This document shows, one piece after another, positions 1-11,451 of a stretch of DNA of 64,000 bases (position 1 is the stretch's first letter; every line of letters begins with the position of its first letter). The notes beneath the pieces were generated by a model. The model made no database searches. It had not been told where the DNA came from and was given only the letters and a program-made list of their open reading frames with translations. The DNA is from Datura wrightii (lineage: Eukaryota; Streptophyta; Magnoliopsida; Solanales; Solanaceae). A program made the position numbers and the translations under genes. The stretch is taken from positions 169,141,001-169,205,000 of the forward strand of contig JASDFA010000016.1 of assembly GCA_035772735.1 (NCBI GenBank), read 5' to 3'.

Positions 1-2806
1 GAAGAAGATGACGCTAAGTCGATTGAGGGTAAACGAGATTATTAAAATGAAGTTTTAATAATATTATTATTCCCTCCTATGTGTTTATGTTTTAAAGTTC
101 TTAAGGTAAAAAGTAGATTTTATGTTTTCCTCTTTAAAGCTAAGCAAGCAGCACGTAGCGAATAAGCTAAGTCGATACATGTTAATGGGAAAAGCGTGGC
201 TATGTTGTCAATTAGGGAAAGAGGTAAGTGCGTATAAGAATTGATGCAATAGTGAACACGAGGGTAAAGACTTAAGTGTAGAGTCAATAATTTTTTGCAA
301 AGAAGTTAAGATAAATAAGGAAAGTAGATCTAAATATTGCTAAGTTAGACGATACGAGTTACGATGGTGAACGAGGTAGGCAACAACTAGGAAGATTAAC
401 CCTGTTCTAAAGACGTTTAGTAAAAGAGTTATAAATTGAGTTGTTTATGTTCAATAAGTGTTATGTTGATGAATAACCACTAAAGTGTTAACCTTCTAGG
501 AAATAATTAGAGTTGAATGTCTGCAAAATAGTAACTTAATTTGAGAAGCTCTCTACTATACCCCTAAACGATTAAGTTAAGTTATCTACTCTAAGTGTTG
601 AAATTTTCTACCATGTCTGAAAAGGGTAATCCTAGGATCTTCTAAGACACTTATGATTATGTAATCTTTCTTAAGCTCCGAAGATAATTGTAAAGTTATG
701 TAAGTCAATCCAGCATCACCGAATTACGGCTATATATCTTTATTTGCCTATAACGAATCACTTAGAGGGTTAATCACAAGTTCCTAAGTTATAGATCTCC
801 AAGTATTATATCCTTAAGTTATGTCTTTACGCCCCTAATTTATGTTGAAATGTGATAGTTGATCTAAGAAGTTTTTGAGAGATCATATTTCGAGAATTAT
901 GCTAATATCTCGGTCAAGTGTCTGATATTGTATACGATTCTAAAAACTCAAGTCTTTATATGTCTTTCCAGTAAGAAGTCTTAAAGTATATGATTTTCAT
1001 ATTATAACATACAGTTGAGCTCTTTCAGTTATATTCAAGTCATGCATCTTTATGTTTAGCTCTTGTTGAGTTATCAGTTGAATTTCCTAAATTTAGAGAA
1101 AAGATTCTCCCATGTACCAATGTTCCTAATGTCTAAGTAAGTATAAGTTCAAGCTATGATAATGATCAGTTAAGCTCAGAACTTTGAATACCAGAAAGTC
1201 TCCTGGAGGTCACCTAGTTTAATAAATATGATTTATACATTATATTGAAGTCTCATAAGTTGTATGTCTATAGTTCATTTCTCAACTCTATGTATATGAT
1301 AAATAACTCCAAGTTCCTAGTTATAATTTCCACGTTTTCCTGCAAATAATTCAAATGAATTAAGAACTATATGTGCTTATCTACATGATAAATTTGGCAA
1401 TGAAATTCCAATGTATAGTTGTCGATACAGGTAAAGGAACCACCTGGTAGGCAGTATATATTTGTAGTTCCCAGATGCTAAAGAATTGTGTAGAAATGAG
1501 CTCTATGTGTTTCGATCCAAGTAATATGTTAAATTGGTAGGATTATTTGTAGGACATTGTTTGTAAGCCTACGGAAGTTCTTATGTTGTCTAAACCTCTT
1601 GAAGGTCCTTCAAGTAACTGAGTTGACATGTTCATGTATAATTTGACAGCCTTACGTGATATATAAACATATTTTCTAGCTTTACATGATATGGGTGCTC
1701 ACTTGCATTTATGGGTTACGAAAGAGACCTATTTTGGCACATATTTAACATTTGTCATTTATTTTCCATACGTGTTAAATTGACTCAATATAAACCATAT
1801 CGGCGCTATTTGCGACTATGATTGAAAATTATTTATATTTTACCTCGGTGTGGTACATCAACTGGAGATATTTATATTTTACCTCGGTGTGGTACATCGG
1901 CTAGAGATATTTTTATTTTACCCCGATGTGGTACATCGGCTGGAGATATTTTTATTTTACCCCGGTGTGGTACATCGGCTGGAGATATTTTTATTTTACC
2001 CCGGTGTGGTACATAGGCTGGAGATATTTTTATTTTACCCTAGTGTGATATATCAGCTGAAGATATTTTGCTTTTTCCTTGGTATGGTACACCGGCTGGA
2101 CGAATTTTATATATGGATATATGGTTGGCTGCTTGCTAGCATTACAGTTATAGCTTGTCTTGTGCATTACTTGGTTGCATTTGCACATCAATATTGACTT
2201 ATTGCCAGGTTTCAGTTTCCAGGATTCCAGGTTGTTACTATTCCTTATTTCTGGCTCAGTTATCATTGCTATCTTACATGTTTATAGTTTTCTGCCTTAC
2301 ATACCAGTACATTTCATTTGTGCTGACGTCCCTTCACTTTGGGACCTGCGTTCGTGCCGCAGGTGCAGGTAGAGGTTGGGATTGCCAGTTGCAGTAACAG
2401 TTCGTGAGATTAGTGGATGTGTTGGTGTTCTCCTTTCTTTCTGGATCTATGACTGGTTTTGTTTCAGTTAGAGTATTGAGATGCAGTTATGGGTAGGTCG
2501 GAGCCCTGTTCAGACCATCAGTGTTTACTCTTTAGAGACTTTGTGGACTTAGTGTGTACAATTGTATTCAGTTTATGGCCTTGTAGGTTTTTTGTTGTTT
2601 AGTTTAGCATACTCATGTCTTGTTTGCATTTCAGTTGTTTACCCTGTATTGTTGAGACATTATGGTTTCAGTTTGTGCTCCAGTGGATTCTCACAGGTGG
2701 CTTGGATAGCCTAAGTATGACAGTTATAGATTTCATATAGTCGGTTTTCCAGTCAGTCAGGTATGGGGAGCCAGTCGCACCCTCCCCCCAGTTATGGGGC
2801 GTGACA
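1..2806 (+). repeat. LTR C, 3' part of a plus-strand Ty3/gypsy LTR
   Basis: AT-rich, stop-filled sequence with no usable ORF. It ends in GGGGCGTGACA at 2806, the usual 3' terminus (…CA) of chromovirus LTRs in this window, and carries a U5-like stretch (about 2330-2800) laid out like LTR A read in the other direction. A TATA-like run lies near 1659-1667. The 5' end is outside the window, so the length is at least 2.8 kb. The abrupt change to minus-oriented LTR A at 2807 marks a truncation junction. The first 1.8 kb is assigned to the LTR only by continuity. Confidence 0.55.
1834..2110 (+). repeat. 39-bp tandem repeat, about 7 units, inside LTR C
   Basis: Unit starts (the CCTCGGTGTGG phase) fall at 1843, 1882, 1921, 1960, 1999, 2038 and 2077, an exact 39-bp period. 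The last two units are more degenerate. Because 39 is a multiple of 3 the array stays open in more than one frame, which explains the two small overlapping ORFs here (1822-2016 and 1850-2197). These are repeat by-products and not genes. Confidence 0.9.
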
Positions 2807-2942
2807 CCATAGCACCACAAAGGGGTGTGCTGCGCGCCGGCTATAGCATTGCACAAGGGTGTGTTGCGTGCCGGCCATAGCACCGCACAGGGGTGTGCTA
2901 CTCACTGGCCATAGTGCCAGACAAGCTAGCACGGCGTGGCGC
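2807..2942 (-). repeat. 34-bp tandem repeat, 4 units, in the U3 of LTR A
   Basis: CCATAG phases start at 2807, 2841, 2875 and 2909, a strict 34-bp period. Units are GC-rich, hold the inverted repeat GCAC…GTGC, and lie upstream of the LTR A promoter on the minus strand. The other LTR of this element has only about two clean units (8851, 8885). Confidence 0.88.
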
Positions 2943-3098
2943 CCAAGGCACCTAGCCCTTGTCCCTGGCCTCCTGCTCGCTAGATGCCACAATCACATAC
3001 TCATCCCTCGGGCCTTTTTCTACATGCGTCGCACTTTTAAATTCTCAACACACGTACAAACACACCGGTTAAACGATAGGAACTTATAGGGTGTAAAA
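2807..3098 (-). repeat. LTR A fragment (3' LTR of element 1, U3 end only)
   Basis: Matches the right end of the full LTR A at about 8790-9074, including the 34-bp repeats and the terminal GGGTGTAA(A/C)A. On the minus strand it begins TGTT/TTTT ACACCC and follows a polypurine tract, so it is the start of a 3' LTR. It is cut off at 2806/2807, where LTR C ends. Confidence 0.8.
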
Positions 3099-3140
3099 TT
3101 ATTCCCCCTTAGGAACATTCGTCCTCGAATGTAATCTTCA
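3099..3140 (-). other. Polypurine tract of element 1
   Basis: On the minus strand a purine run (AAGGGGGAATAAT) precedes the LTR, and just upstream is the conserved pol 3'-end sequence TTCGAGGACGAATGTTCC. The same arrangement is found at the 3' LTR of elements 2, 3 and 4. It primes plus-strand DNA synthesis. Confidence 0.75.
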
Positions 3141-3800
3141 CGCATAAAGGACTCAACTTTTTTGAACTGATGCCAGAAAATTTCAGCAGAGTTCCCTCTG
3201 TATTATGGACTATCTGAAAACCTGAAACACAGAAAAGTCCAATACAGGCATCTCAGAGGATGCTATTTTCAACTGAACATAGATCTATCACATATAGCAT
3301 AGTCAGCTGATAATAATAGCAACAAAGTCAATTGTATAACATCTGAAACTATATAGCCATAACTTATATCATCCGGGTCTGGATACTATTATCATAGATC
3401 CTAGAATAACTGAAACTATCCAAACTTCGCATCATTCATAGCTTCTCACCTTATTTCTTCTATATTTCTATCTCCCCCCATGATACTCTTTTAAGAAACA
3501 ACTTTGGTTCTCAAGATGACTTCTATAACTTTTGGAGTCCCTCGGTGGAATAGTGCTTCTGTATCTTGAGCATCTCCAATCAGATTAATTTGAGAAAAGG
3601 TCTTTTACGCACTTGCGTAGTGTTGATAAACAGAACCTAGCTCCGAAGGCAACTTCAGCTTATAGGGCACTTGGCCAATCTTTTAGAGGGTCTGATAAGG
3701 CATAATGAATCTAGGGATGAGCTTGTCGTCCTGTTCAGATTTCATAACTCTCTTCATTGGCAAAATTTCCAGAAATACCCACACATTAACACACCCTTCC
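3141..3800 (-). pseudogene. Integrase C-terminus/chromodomain remnant, element 1
   Basis: Minus-strand translation in shifting frames still resembles the chromovirus integrase tail: around 3660-3790 a stretch similar to the family pattern VFL-x-PMK-x-VM…KL-PRFI-PY, and around 3400-3560 remains of the chromodomain (LRTK…, EAM). Many stops and frameshifts are present. In the family this region follows the DDE core and targets integration to modified histones. The assignment rests on the order of short motifs and on homology with the same region at 28686-29186. Confidence 0.6.
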
Positions 3801-5430
3801 AGAAAGGTCAAGCTGTCTGCAACCTGATGTATTAGTATGCCCAGTTCAACTACTTCTAGTTTATCGGCTTCAAGTTGTCATGTAGGGGACCTACATTTTC
3901 AGCCATTTGTTTATAGACGAGGAGTCATACTCAACTTAACGTTCATCCTAACCTATTCTGGAAGCCTTTCTAAAACTTATCTGTATGTTGTGCCTCCATG
4001 TTAGAATTTACTAGATACTTGGGCTCGATGCGATCGAACTATCCTTTAAGCATTTAATTCAGCATAACCTTTACATGAAATATATTCACCTAGCAAAACA
4101 CGAATTGCACTTGTTAGCCTTTCTACACTGACTCAAGTGTAGTCAATTTAGACCTAGTAGAGGTAGCCTTCTAACTATAATCATATTGACTATTCTCCAC
4201 TCCCTTTGCAGGAACCAGCATCTCTTGAATTGTCTTACTCGAATTCTATTGTCCATCCTTCCCTGGTTGGTCATTAAAGCTCTGCGCTATGACTCAATAA
4301 TGTCTTCCTTTTTCCCATGCCATCAGTAGGTCTTTCTTATAGCCTGATGCGTTTTTGTTAAACTCTGAGTGAAGGAAGTAACACACATGATACACCTTAG
4401 CTAGAGTCTACTGATGAAGTTATGCCACCTTTGGGACATAAAGTCAGCCTCTGGGTCGTATGACTTAGCCCCTTATTATCTTAAAGGCCAATAACTTCCT
4501 ACTGGGCCTTGTCACTGGATTGTACTAAGCTAGAATCTCTGTGTTTCCACTCCTCTACTTCCACAATCGATGGTAATATTGCAGCATTCTGGGTTGCAAC
4601 CTCACTACCTCTTAACTGTCAGCCTGATGTTGATTCTTGACATTCAGCGATAATCCCATGCTTTGTCAATCTACTTCAACCTAGAGGTGGTTTGGTTTCC
4701 TTCTAGAGTTTGATACTCATGCCTTCCCCCTTACTTCTATAAGCTGAGATCTGGGGTTCGTGCCCTCTACCTCATACTGTCAAAGATATTACTGACCAAG
4801 TCTGTTGACCTGTATTGTTCTGACTCGTACTCGAGCCAAATTCATTTATATGATCTTTTTGTCCTTCGACATAATTAACTTGGGCCATAGCCTTATTCTG
4901 CAGGTACATCCTACTGTCATTAACTTACTGTGGCAGAATCGGCCTAATTTTGATCTGAGCTTTACTCTTGCTAGGGGTGTATCAGTTGTAGAATCTCACA
5001 CTTCCTTTGAGTGCTGCTGGTAGTCTTATCTTCCCTCCTTATTAACTACCGTAAAGGTCTAGACAATTTACTTAAACACTAGAGATCTCCACCACTTCCT
5101 AACACTTTTCGGGAGTCAACAAATCTAACCCTCCTTTACCATTTACTCTAGGCAACATCACCTCAATTCTACGCTCTTTGCTATACTGAAGACAAAAAAG
5201 GGAGGCAGAAGATAGCTGTTTCTTACTACAATGGGACTGAGGTATGGAACTGTAAAGATTCAAAGGGTTGGAGGTTAGACTCCCGCAATTCCCCTCTCGT
5301 ACCCTACAAGTAAACCAACATTAACTGTTGCCTCTGTCTTATATTATATATCTAGTAGGTAAGTCCACTCATATGTATACTATACTCCTGACCTCCTACT
5401 CTAAGGATGTGAAAAGAACTGGGGACGGCG
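3801..5430 (-). pseudogene. Eroded interior of element 1, pol/gag not resolvable
   Basis: No domain can be named with confidence in this 1.6 kb. It is flanked by integrase remnants on one side and by leader sequence on the other, so it is what is left of pol and gag after large deletions: the whole interior is 2.7 kb, where elements 2 and 3 have about 5 kb. Short ORFs such as 4805-5023 (+) have no family resemblance. Confidence 0.45.
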
Positions 5431-5803
5431 CTGACATATCTACTACCTTATGAGATTCCTGGTGCCCTAGGAAATTACTGGGAAGACTAAAAGACATTCG
5501 CCTTCGTCCTCAGGCTGGCTATCCCCCAACTATGGCATCACACTGGTACCAATTCCTGCTGTTGTAGCTAACTGGCGGCTAGCTGGAGTCTGTCTTATAT
5601 TGAACCTTATCCTAGACAAACATGGCAATAAAGACTTAGAGACTTAGCCCTATACAACTCAGCTCTATAAAATGATTTGAGAAGAAGAAAGGGTAACCAT
5701 AATCTCATGCCTCACAGCTTCCTGCTTATAGAATGCGTTGCACAACACATTTATAAGCAAGACTCTAATAGACACGGCTTGCAGACTCGCTAGGATACGA
5801 ACT
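5431..5803 (-). other. Gag 5' end and leader of element 1
   Basis: Closely parallels 53300-53657 in element 4, including a shared GAGATTCCTGGTGCCCT-like stretch and the sequence running into the PBS. This shared leader shows that elements 1 and 4 belong to the same family (A). Confidence 0.7.
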
Positions 5804-5815
5804 GCTCTGATACCA
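5804..5815 (-). other. Primer-binding site, initiator tRNA-Met type, element 1
   Basis: The minus strand reads TGGTATCAGAGC, the perfect 12-nt plant tRNA-iMet PBS, four bases inside the LTR end at 5820. It fixes the orientation (minus) and the LTR boundary. Confidence 0.93.
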
Positions 5816-5819
5816 AGTT

Positions 5820-8800
5820 TGTCACGCCCCACCTTGGGAGGCATGACTGGCAGCTAGTGCCTACTAGGATCTGAACTGACTTAACTAAGCCTAGGCACAC
5901 TTGGTGCAGGCTTGCTTCTAAAATCAAGAAAACAACGGGCTATATCTCGACTATAAATGTAGCCTCCAACCGACAAGGCCGTATAGCCACCTGTAAATGA
6001 AAACATCTAACCAACAACAGGAAATAGAAGGGATCCTATGTGGGTGGACAAGACCACCATGATATCTAGTCGTAGTTGAATGGAAATAAGACGCTATACT
6101 AAGCCTTACACGACCAACACGTAAAATAAGACGTATATGGGTGCCACACGACCAACAAAAGCTAACTAACTGACAAATTATTCTGCAAGCCTCTAAGAAT
6201 ATAAATAGCAGTTGGGATAGGGCACCGACCTACCCAGATGCTACACAAATGGAACACTGCACTTGCTACAACCTAGCAACTCCGAATGAAAGGAGCTGGC
6301 CAAACTGCTGACTCTAAGCAGTTGTTATTGAGGATCCTGAACTCTGTCTGTCTAAACTTGCAGGCAAGTAATGCAGCGCTGAGGGAAGGGTGTCAATATA
6401 ATATGTACTAAATATGTAAGGCAATAGATAAACTGATAAAGACTGAAAGTAAATAGAAGGAAGGGCAGAAAGATTAACCTGTACGCCTGCTGATTCATAA
6501 TTTTCTTCTAACCAACAATACATGTACATAAGCTAATACTGTATAATTACATATTTATAAACTATAACTATTAGATAAGAATACAAACAAGAACCTCACC
6601 TGGCCCCCATAAGCCAGAAGGTACAGTAAACATATAATAACTCTTTCGGGCCCCCATAAGCCGTGGCGAGCAAATCTCAATCTATGTACCCCTCTCCAGG
6701 TTTATATGACTCTACTGGTACTTTAGCCAACCTACTAGTCCCCTGGGTGTACAATTGAGCCCGCTTAGCCCTTGAATTGTAGTTGTGTCTGAGTCTGGTG
6801 GACCCTTGCTGTCTGTACCCGGCTATCGAACTCGATGGGGTGTGCTGATATGGCATAAGAGTAGTCCATCCATGGAATGGACTGTATGTGGACCTCGTAC
6901 CTCATCTTCTTCCCTCAAGGACGGCATACTGCTCCACGAAGCAATGTCATCTAGCCCCTCACGAGCGTCGACACAACTAGTAACCCTGGGGTGGTCATAG
7001 ATGGCTCCTAATTGAGGGCAACCCAAACAAAGGTGCTGTACTAACATCTCAATCTAGCCACTCAAAAGGTATAACTAGCCTTCTGGGCCAAACACTACCG
7101 CTGCTTGCCTCCTAGGATAATCTGTAAAACTGCTAGCAGGAACGCCATTCACCTATATCTGATTAGAGGATCCTGATAGTGATCATGATCTCTAATAGTT
7201 TGGACTGAATAGGGTGATATCTTGAGTGGTCCAACACAACTCTCTATATGTCTTGCCCGGACATTTATAACTCATAATAACTGCAGGGTCGCGAATGACT
7301 AACTACTTCGTTCCTTTACTTAGGACAACTATAGGGATGGTATTGGCCGAACATGCTTTTGAGAGATCGGCCCGTAATCCTCCATTGGAAGTTTATTGAC
7401 ATCCTTAGCATGTGGGAATTACCGTACTAACATGGTACTTACTAGTACCTTAGGCCTCATCTTGGTTTAATCGGATCTTATATTACTTTTCTGGGTGATT
7501 CTTAACCTATACACAACTTTATATAGGCCTAACCATTCCTGGAAATCTGTGGGTGATAGGAACTGGCCTCTAACTGCTGATAAGGTCCCCTCCCTTAGGG
7601 TACCCACGGGTCTATTTGACCTGGACGATTGGGCTGGCTTCCTGGGTGACCTATATGATAACTGCTAATCCCACTAAGACTGACAATCACTGGTAATAAC
7701 TAATAGGGTGACAGGCTGTCAGTCAGTTTACTAGACAACCCTAGACTGTTGACTCTAAAACATGGCCTTCCTATCTAAATTTTTGGCCCTGGGGTGTAGG
7801 GATACGCCAATGGCCTCTAGGCGTGCTTTCCTAACCATAAAGACGCCAAACTAGTAGTTAAACCACCTAACTGCGCATGTGCTGTTCAACTTACTAGCTT
7901 ACGCTTGATAACCATTCACGAGCTTCTAAGGTCTAGGTCTGGCAATAGAACATACAATCCTACTAATGCAATGAACTGGAGAATAGAAGAGTTTCTATAA
8001 CGCTTCTAGCGTGAATCATACGTAACATGTTCCTTCTCGACGAGGAATACTGCCGTACAATCCATATACGTTTTCTAGCAGCTAACCTGAACTTATATAA
8101 CCACAAACTACTGATAGCATCTAATCATAGCATATCCAATCTCTATATACCAGCAACAGCTAATTACAACATGTCTAACCATAATCTACTGGTAGCGACT
8201 ATCTGCAGCATATGGGACTGTTATTTCTATTCGAGAACATAAGTCGTAACACTATACGATGAGTGTACTTGCTGAGGGTTAAGCCTTACATACCTCGACT
8301 ATCGTTTCTCGAATAACAGATGAGTTTCAACTTGTATTCATCATCTCTTTTCAGCTGTAACTGTTATACTGAGAGAAAGAGATTAATTTCAATACCAAAT
8401 TCTACGTAAAAGGATAACTTTTGATATTAATAGCAACTATAATTCAACTATGTAAAATACAGCAAAAAACTTATAATTTCTCGAGGGTTCAGAAGGGAGA
8501 AATGCTTACTTGATTCCTGTGATCGTTTGGGAATTAGTTTGGAGCAATTTTGACAACTTCTACTCGACAGAGTTCCAATTTTCCGGGCGTATTTTGAGAA
8601 AATAATTATGTAGTAATGCTCCCTGAAGGGTTAGAATTCAATACCTAAAGTTAATTTGAGATTGGATGGCGTTTGGTAACTTAATCGGATGAAAAACCGT
8701 CGAAAACCTTGAAGTATACTCTCTCTGGCCGAATGATGTAATTGGGAAATGAATCCAAATGAAGGGAGGGCATATATATATATTATGGGTCGTGGTAGGT

Positions 8801-9074
8801 GGGCGCAGTGTGCCACCCATCGTGCCAATCCAGGGTGTGCCGTGTGCTGGCCATAGCACCGCACAGGGGTGTGCTGCGTGCTGGCCATAGCGCCAGATAG
8901 GCTGGCACGACATGGAGCCCAAGGAACCTAGCCCCTAGCCCACGCCTCCTGCTTGCTCGATGCCACGTTCGTATACTCATCCCTCGGGCCTTTTTCTGCA
9001 TGCATCGTACTCCTAAACTCTCGACATACATATGAACGCATTGGTTAAACATTTGGAACTTACAGGGTGTAACA
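5820..9074 (-). repeat. LTR A, full-length 5' LTR of element 1 (3255 bp)
   Basis: Bounded by TGTCACGCCCC at 5820, next to the PBS, and GGGTGTAACA at 9074, giving canonical TG…CA ends on the minus strand. A TATA-like AT run (about 8770-8785) on the minus strand puts a short U3 of roughly 300 bp, with the 34-bp repeats, at the right end, and a very long R-U5 to the left. The other copy is split between 23554-26341 and 37292-37529. ORFs inside (6314-6529, 6823-7047, 8638-8922 and others) are not conserved between copies. Confidence 0.88.
8851..8918 (-). repeat. 34-bp repeats in LTR A U3, 2 units
   Basis: CCATAG phases at 8851 and 8885, 34 bp apart, plus one degenerate unit to the left. They are the same units as at 2807-2942 but fewer. 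Confidence 0.8.
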
Positions 9075-10790
9075 ATTTTAAGAAGGGTTTAGCCTATCTC
9101 AAGTCATTAGGCTCCCATGCATGCAAAGTTTTTAGTTTCTCTTTGAAGATCAAGATTGAATTCATCAATTTCCTCCCCAATTCACTTGGGCTTTCAAGGA
9201 TAATTAGAGAATCAATCTACCTAGGTATGTAGGGCTAGAGTTCCTTTCTCATGCCAAAATTTCTCCTCAAATTCATGAATTCAATTTCTAATTCATGTAT
9301 ATGGTTTAATAGGGTTTTAACCCAATTTTATGAAATTCTCTATGATATGTCTATGGATCAATTCCCCTCATATTTCACTTTATGGGCATATTTTATACAC
9401 AAATCGATTATAAATTCATGATTTCAAGTTTTTAGTAATTATGTCCTATTATGCAAGTTTTATGAAAAGCCAAGTTTATGATTCATGATTTCAAGTATGA
9501 TGAGATATCTAGCATGAATGAATATTTACAAATTACCCATGTACGAATTCATGATTTCGACTTGTGAAGTCTATTTCAAGTATACATGATTTTAAGATTT
9601 GGGTAAGCCCACACAAGTTAAGTATGTTTTCATGATTTAGCTCAAGATAATAAGATTAGCTTACCATATGGTTTGGAGCCAATACTCCTAATTCATCTTA
9701 TGGTATGTTTGGAGCCAGGACTCCCAAATGTTCAGATTTTAGACTATGCATGTAATTATGATTTCAGCTTCATTGAAAAACGATAGGAGCACTACTTATA
9801 TTTTTGGGAGTAGTGTCTAGTAATGAGTATGTTAGGTGTTCAGGTAAACCCTCGGGTCTTAGAACTATGCGCCAACATATCTATACATATACATTGGGAC
9901 CTCCCTTGAGAGTTTTCCCCTGCCCCCAAAGGGGTCTCATCTTGATATCGATATCATGGTATCATCCTTAGCTCTGGAAAGGTTTTAGATGGTTCTCCCC
10001 ACTTTAGTGTGATAGTTGGGAATCATGTAAGCTTTATCATGATGGTGTCAATAATGATGAGTCTCCCATCAGTCCACATGATTTCAGTTATTCATGTTCA
10101 TGACTTATGATATTATGAGCTTTTACTTATGAATTCATCTAGATAAGTCATATGATTTCTATATCTAAATCTTGGGTCACTATGTTCAGTTATGATAATT
10201 AGCTTATGACAATATATGTCTCAAATTCAATTATTAGAATGTAGTTCTTACTCTCTTCATATAATGATCTATATTTATATGCATGATATTAGTTAACATT
10301 TACTCAACATATTTTACCTACCTTACATACTCAGTACCTTTCAAGTACTGATCGCAAACTCTATGTTGTATCATTTCACGATACAGGTCCAAGTGATCAG
10401 ACTCAGTTTCACTGTTACTCTATCTTTCCCCGGTCCATCTTAGTTCCCGTTGTTGGTGAGTCCTCATCTTTCGAGGACATTTAGTTTATTGTTTTATTAC
10501 TATTTCAATTTAAGACTTTAGCAAGATAGTTGGGAGCGTTGTCCCATCAGCTCATCTGACCGTTTAGAGGCTTATCAGACAGTATGTAGACTTTCAGCTT
10601 TATCGAGTGTTTACTCCATTTATGATCGTTGCTATATATTATGCTGTTTATACTTTTTTCATGTTTAAATTATCAGTTTCAACTTTGATGTATGCTCTTT
10701 AGTTGCTATCTTCATGTCTTGAGTTGGCTTAGAGTTATTCGTAGTTCTAGGTCCCGTGTCTCAATTTAAGTCCCAGCTCAGGTCATAACA
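9075..10790 (+). repeat. Partial family-B LTR, plus strand (element 5)
   Basis: Reverse-complement homologue of LTR B2: CTACCTAGGTATGTAGGG at about 9217, the GGGTTTTAACCCAA stretch near 9312 and the R-region inverted repeats at 10332-10350 and 10367-10385 all align in order. It ends GGTCATAACA at 10790. The U3 end is missing because element 1 abuts it at 9074/9075. Confidence 0.8.
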
Positions 10791-10794
10791 TACT

Positions 10795-10806
10795 TAGTAT
10801 AAGAGA
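10795..10806 (+). other. Decayed tRNA-iMet primer-binding site, element 5
   Basis: TAGTATAAGAGA at the expected offset from the LTR end, three mismatches from TGGTATCAGAGC. Confidence 0.65.
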
Positions 10807-11451
10807 ATTAGGTTTTGAAGTATCCTATTGTGTCTGAAAGCTGCATTAAGTAAAGTCTTTTTAATGGGTGTGAAATGCACCACACTTATGACGAAGAGGC
10901 TATGAAGTGTTTTAAGAGTCCCTTCTTTCATGATTATGCCTTGTGCTATGAAGTTCATCCCTTCTACTTTCCTAAATCATGCTACACGCGTTTGCAGAAG
11001 TATGTCGCCCCGAAGAACCAATTGAGGTTAGCTAGCCCCACCAACTCTAGCGGGCCCCCTGTTCGGGTAGGTTACTGATGCAGAGCTTGGGGCTACCTTC
11101 AAAGTGTAGGTACGAACATGAACACTCAACTTAACCAGCAGATAATTGCATCGGCAGACTCCACTGGAGAGATGGCAGCTACTAGGGTTTGAGATTTCAA
11201 AGGAAAGAGTCCGCCTAAGTTTCTTGGTTCAAAAGAGAATAGGGAGTTCAAGGGGGAGGAAGGGAAACAAAAGGGCTAGGACGAGGAACTTTGAGTTTTT
11301 CCAGCAAGGGTCAGGTGGTGGAAATCACCCTCAGCTTCAGTAGAGATCTTTGGCTTCGACTTGGGGAAATAAGTCTAGGGTAAGGGAGATTACATATCCA
11401 GCGTGCAGAAGATATGGGAAGAACCACCCAAAGAAGTGCTTGGTGGGTTTA
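10807..11451 (+). pseudogene. Leader and gag remnant of element 5
   Basis: The leader (10807-10930) aligns in reverse with the leaders at 15780-15919 and 33341-33483. After it, plus-strand frames give short Gag pieces: a stretch near 11190-11340 typical of the region before the zinc knuckle, and at 11396-11450 a knuckle remnant reading roughly CRRYGKNHPKKC, where the second Cys of the CxxC pair is Tyr. The ORFs 10875-11078 and 11146-11343 are parts of it. The gene stops at 11451, where LTR D begins, so no pol is present. In the family Gag forms the particle and packages RNA. Confidence 0.7.

Noticed and set aside
1822..2197. Two overlapping small ORFs made of a repeated 13-residue unit
   Set aside because: They are products of the 39-bp tandem repeat, open in more than one frame, with no start context or homologue.
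5804..5815. Possible endogenous pararetrovirus, since such viruses also use a tRNA-Met primer site
   Set aside because: Every such site here abuts an LTR end, with integrase and chromodomain remnants in the interior. No movement or coat protein motif was seen.
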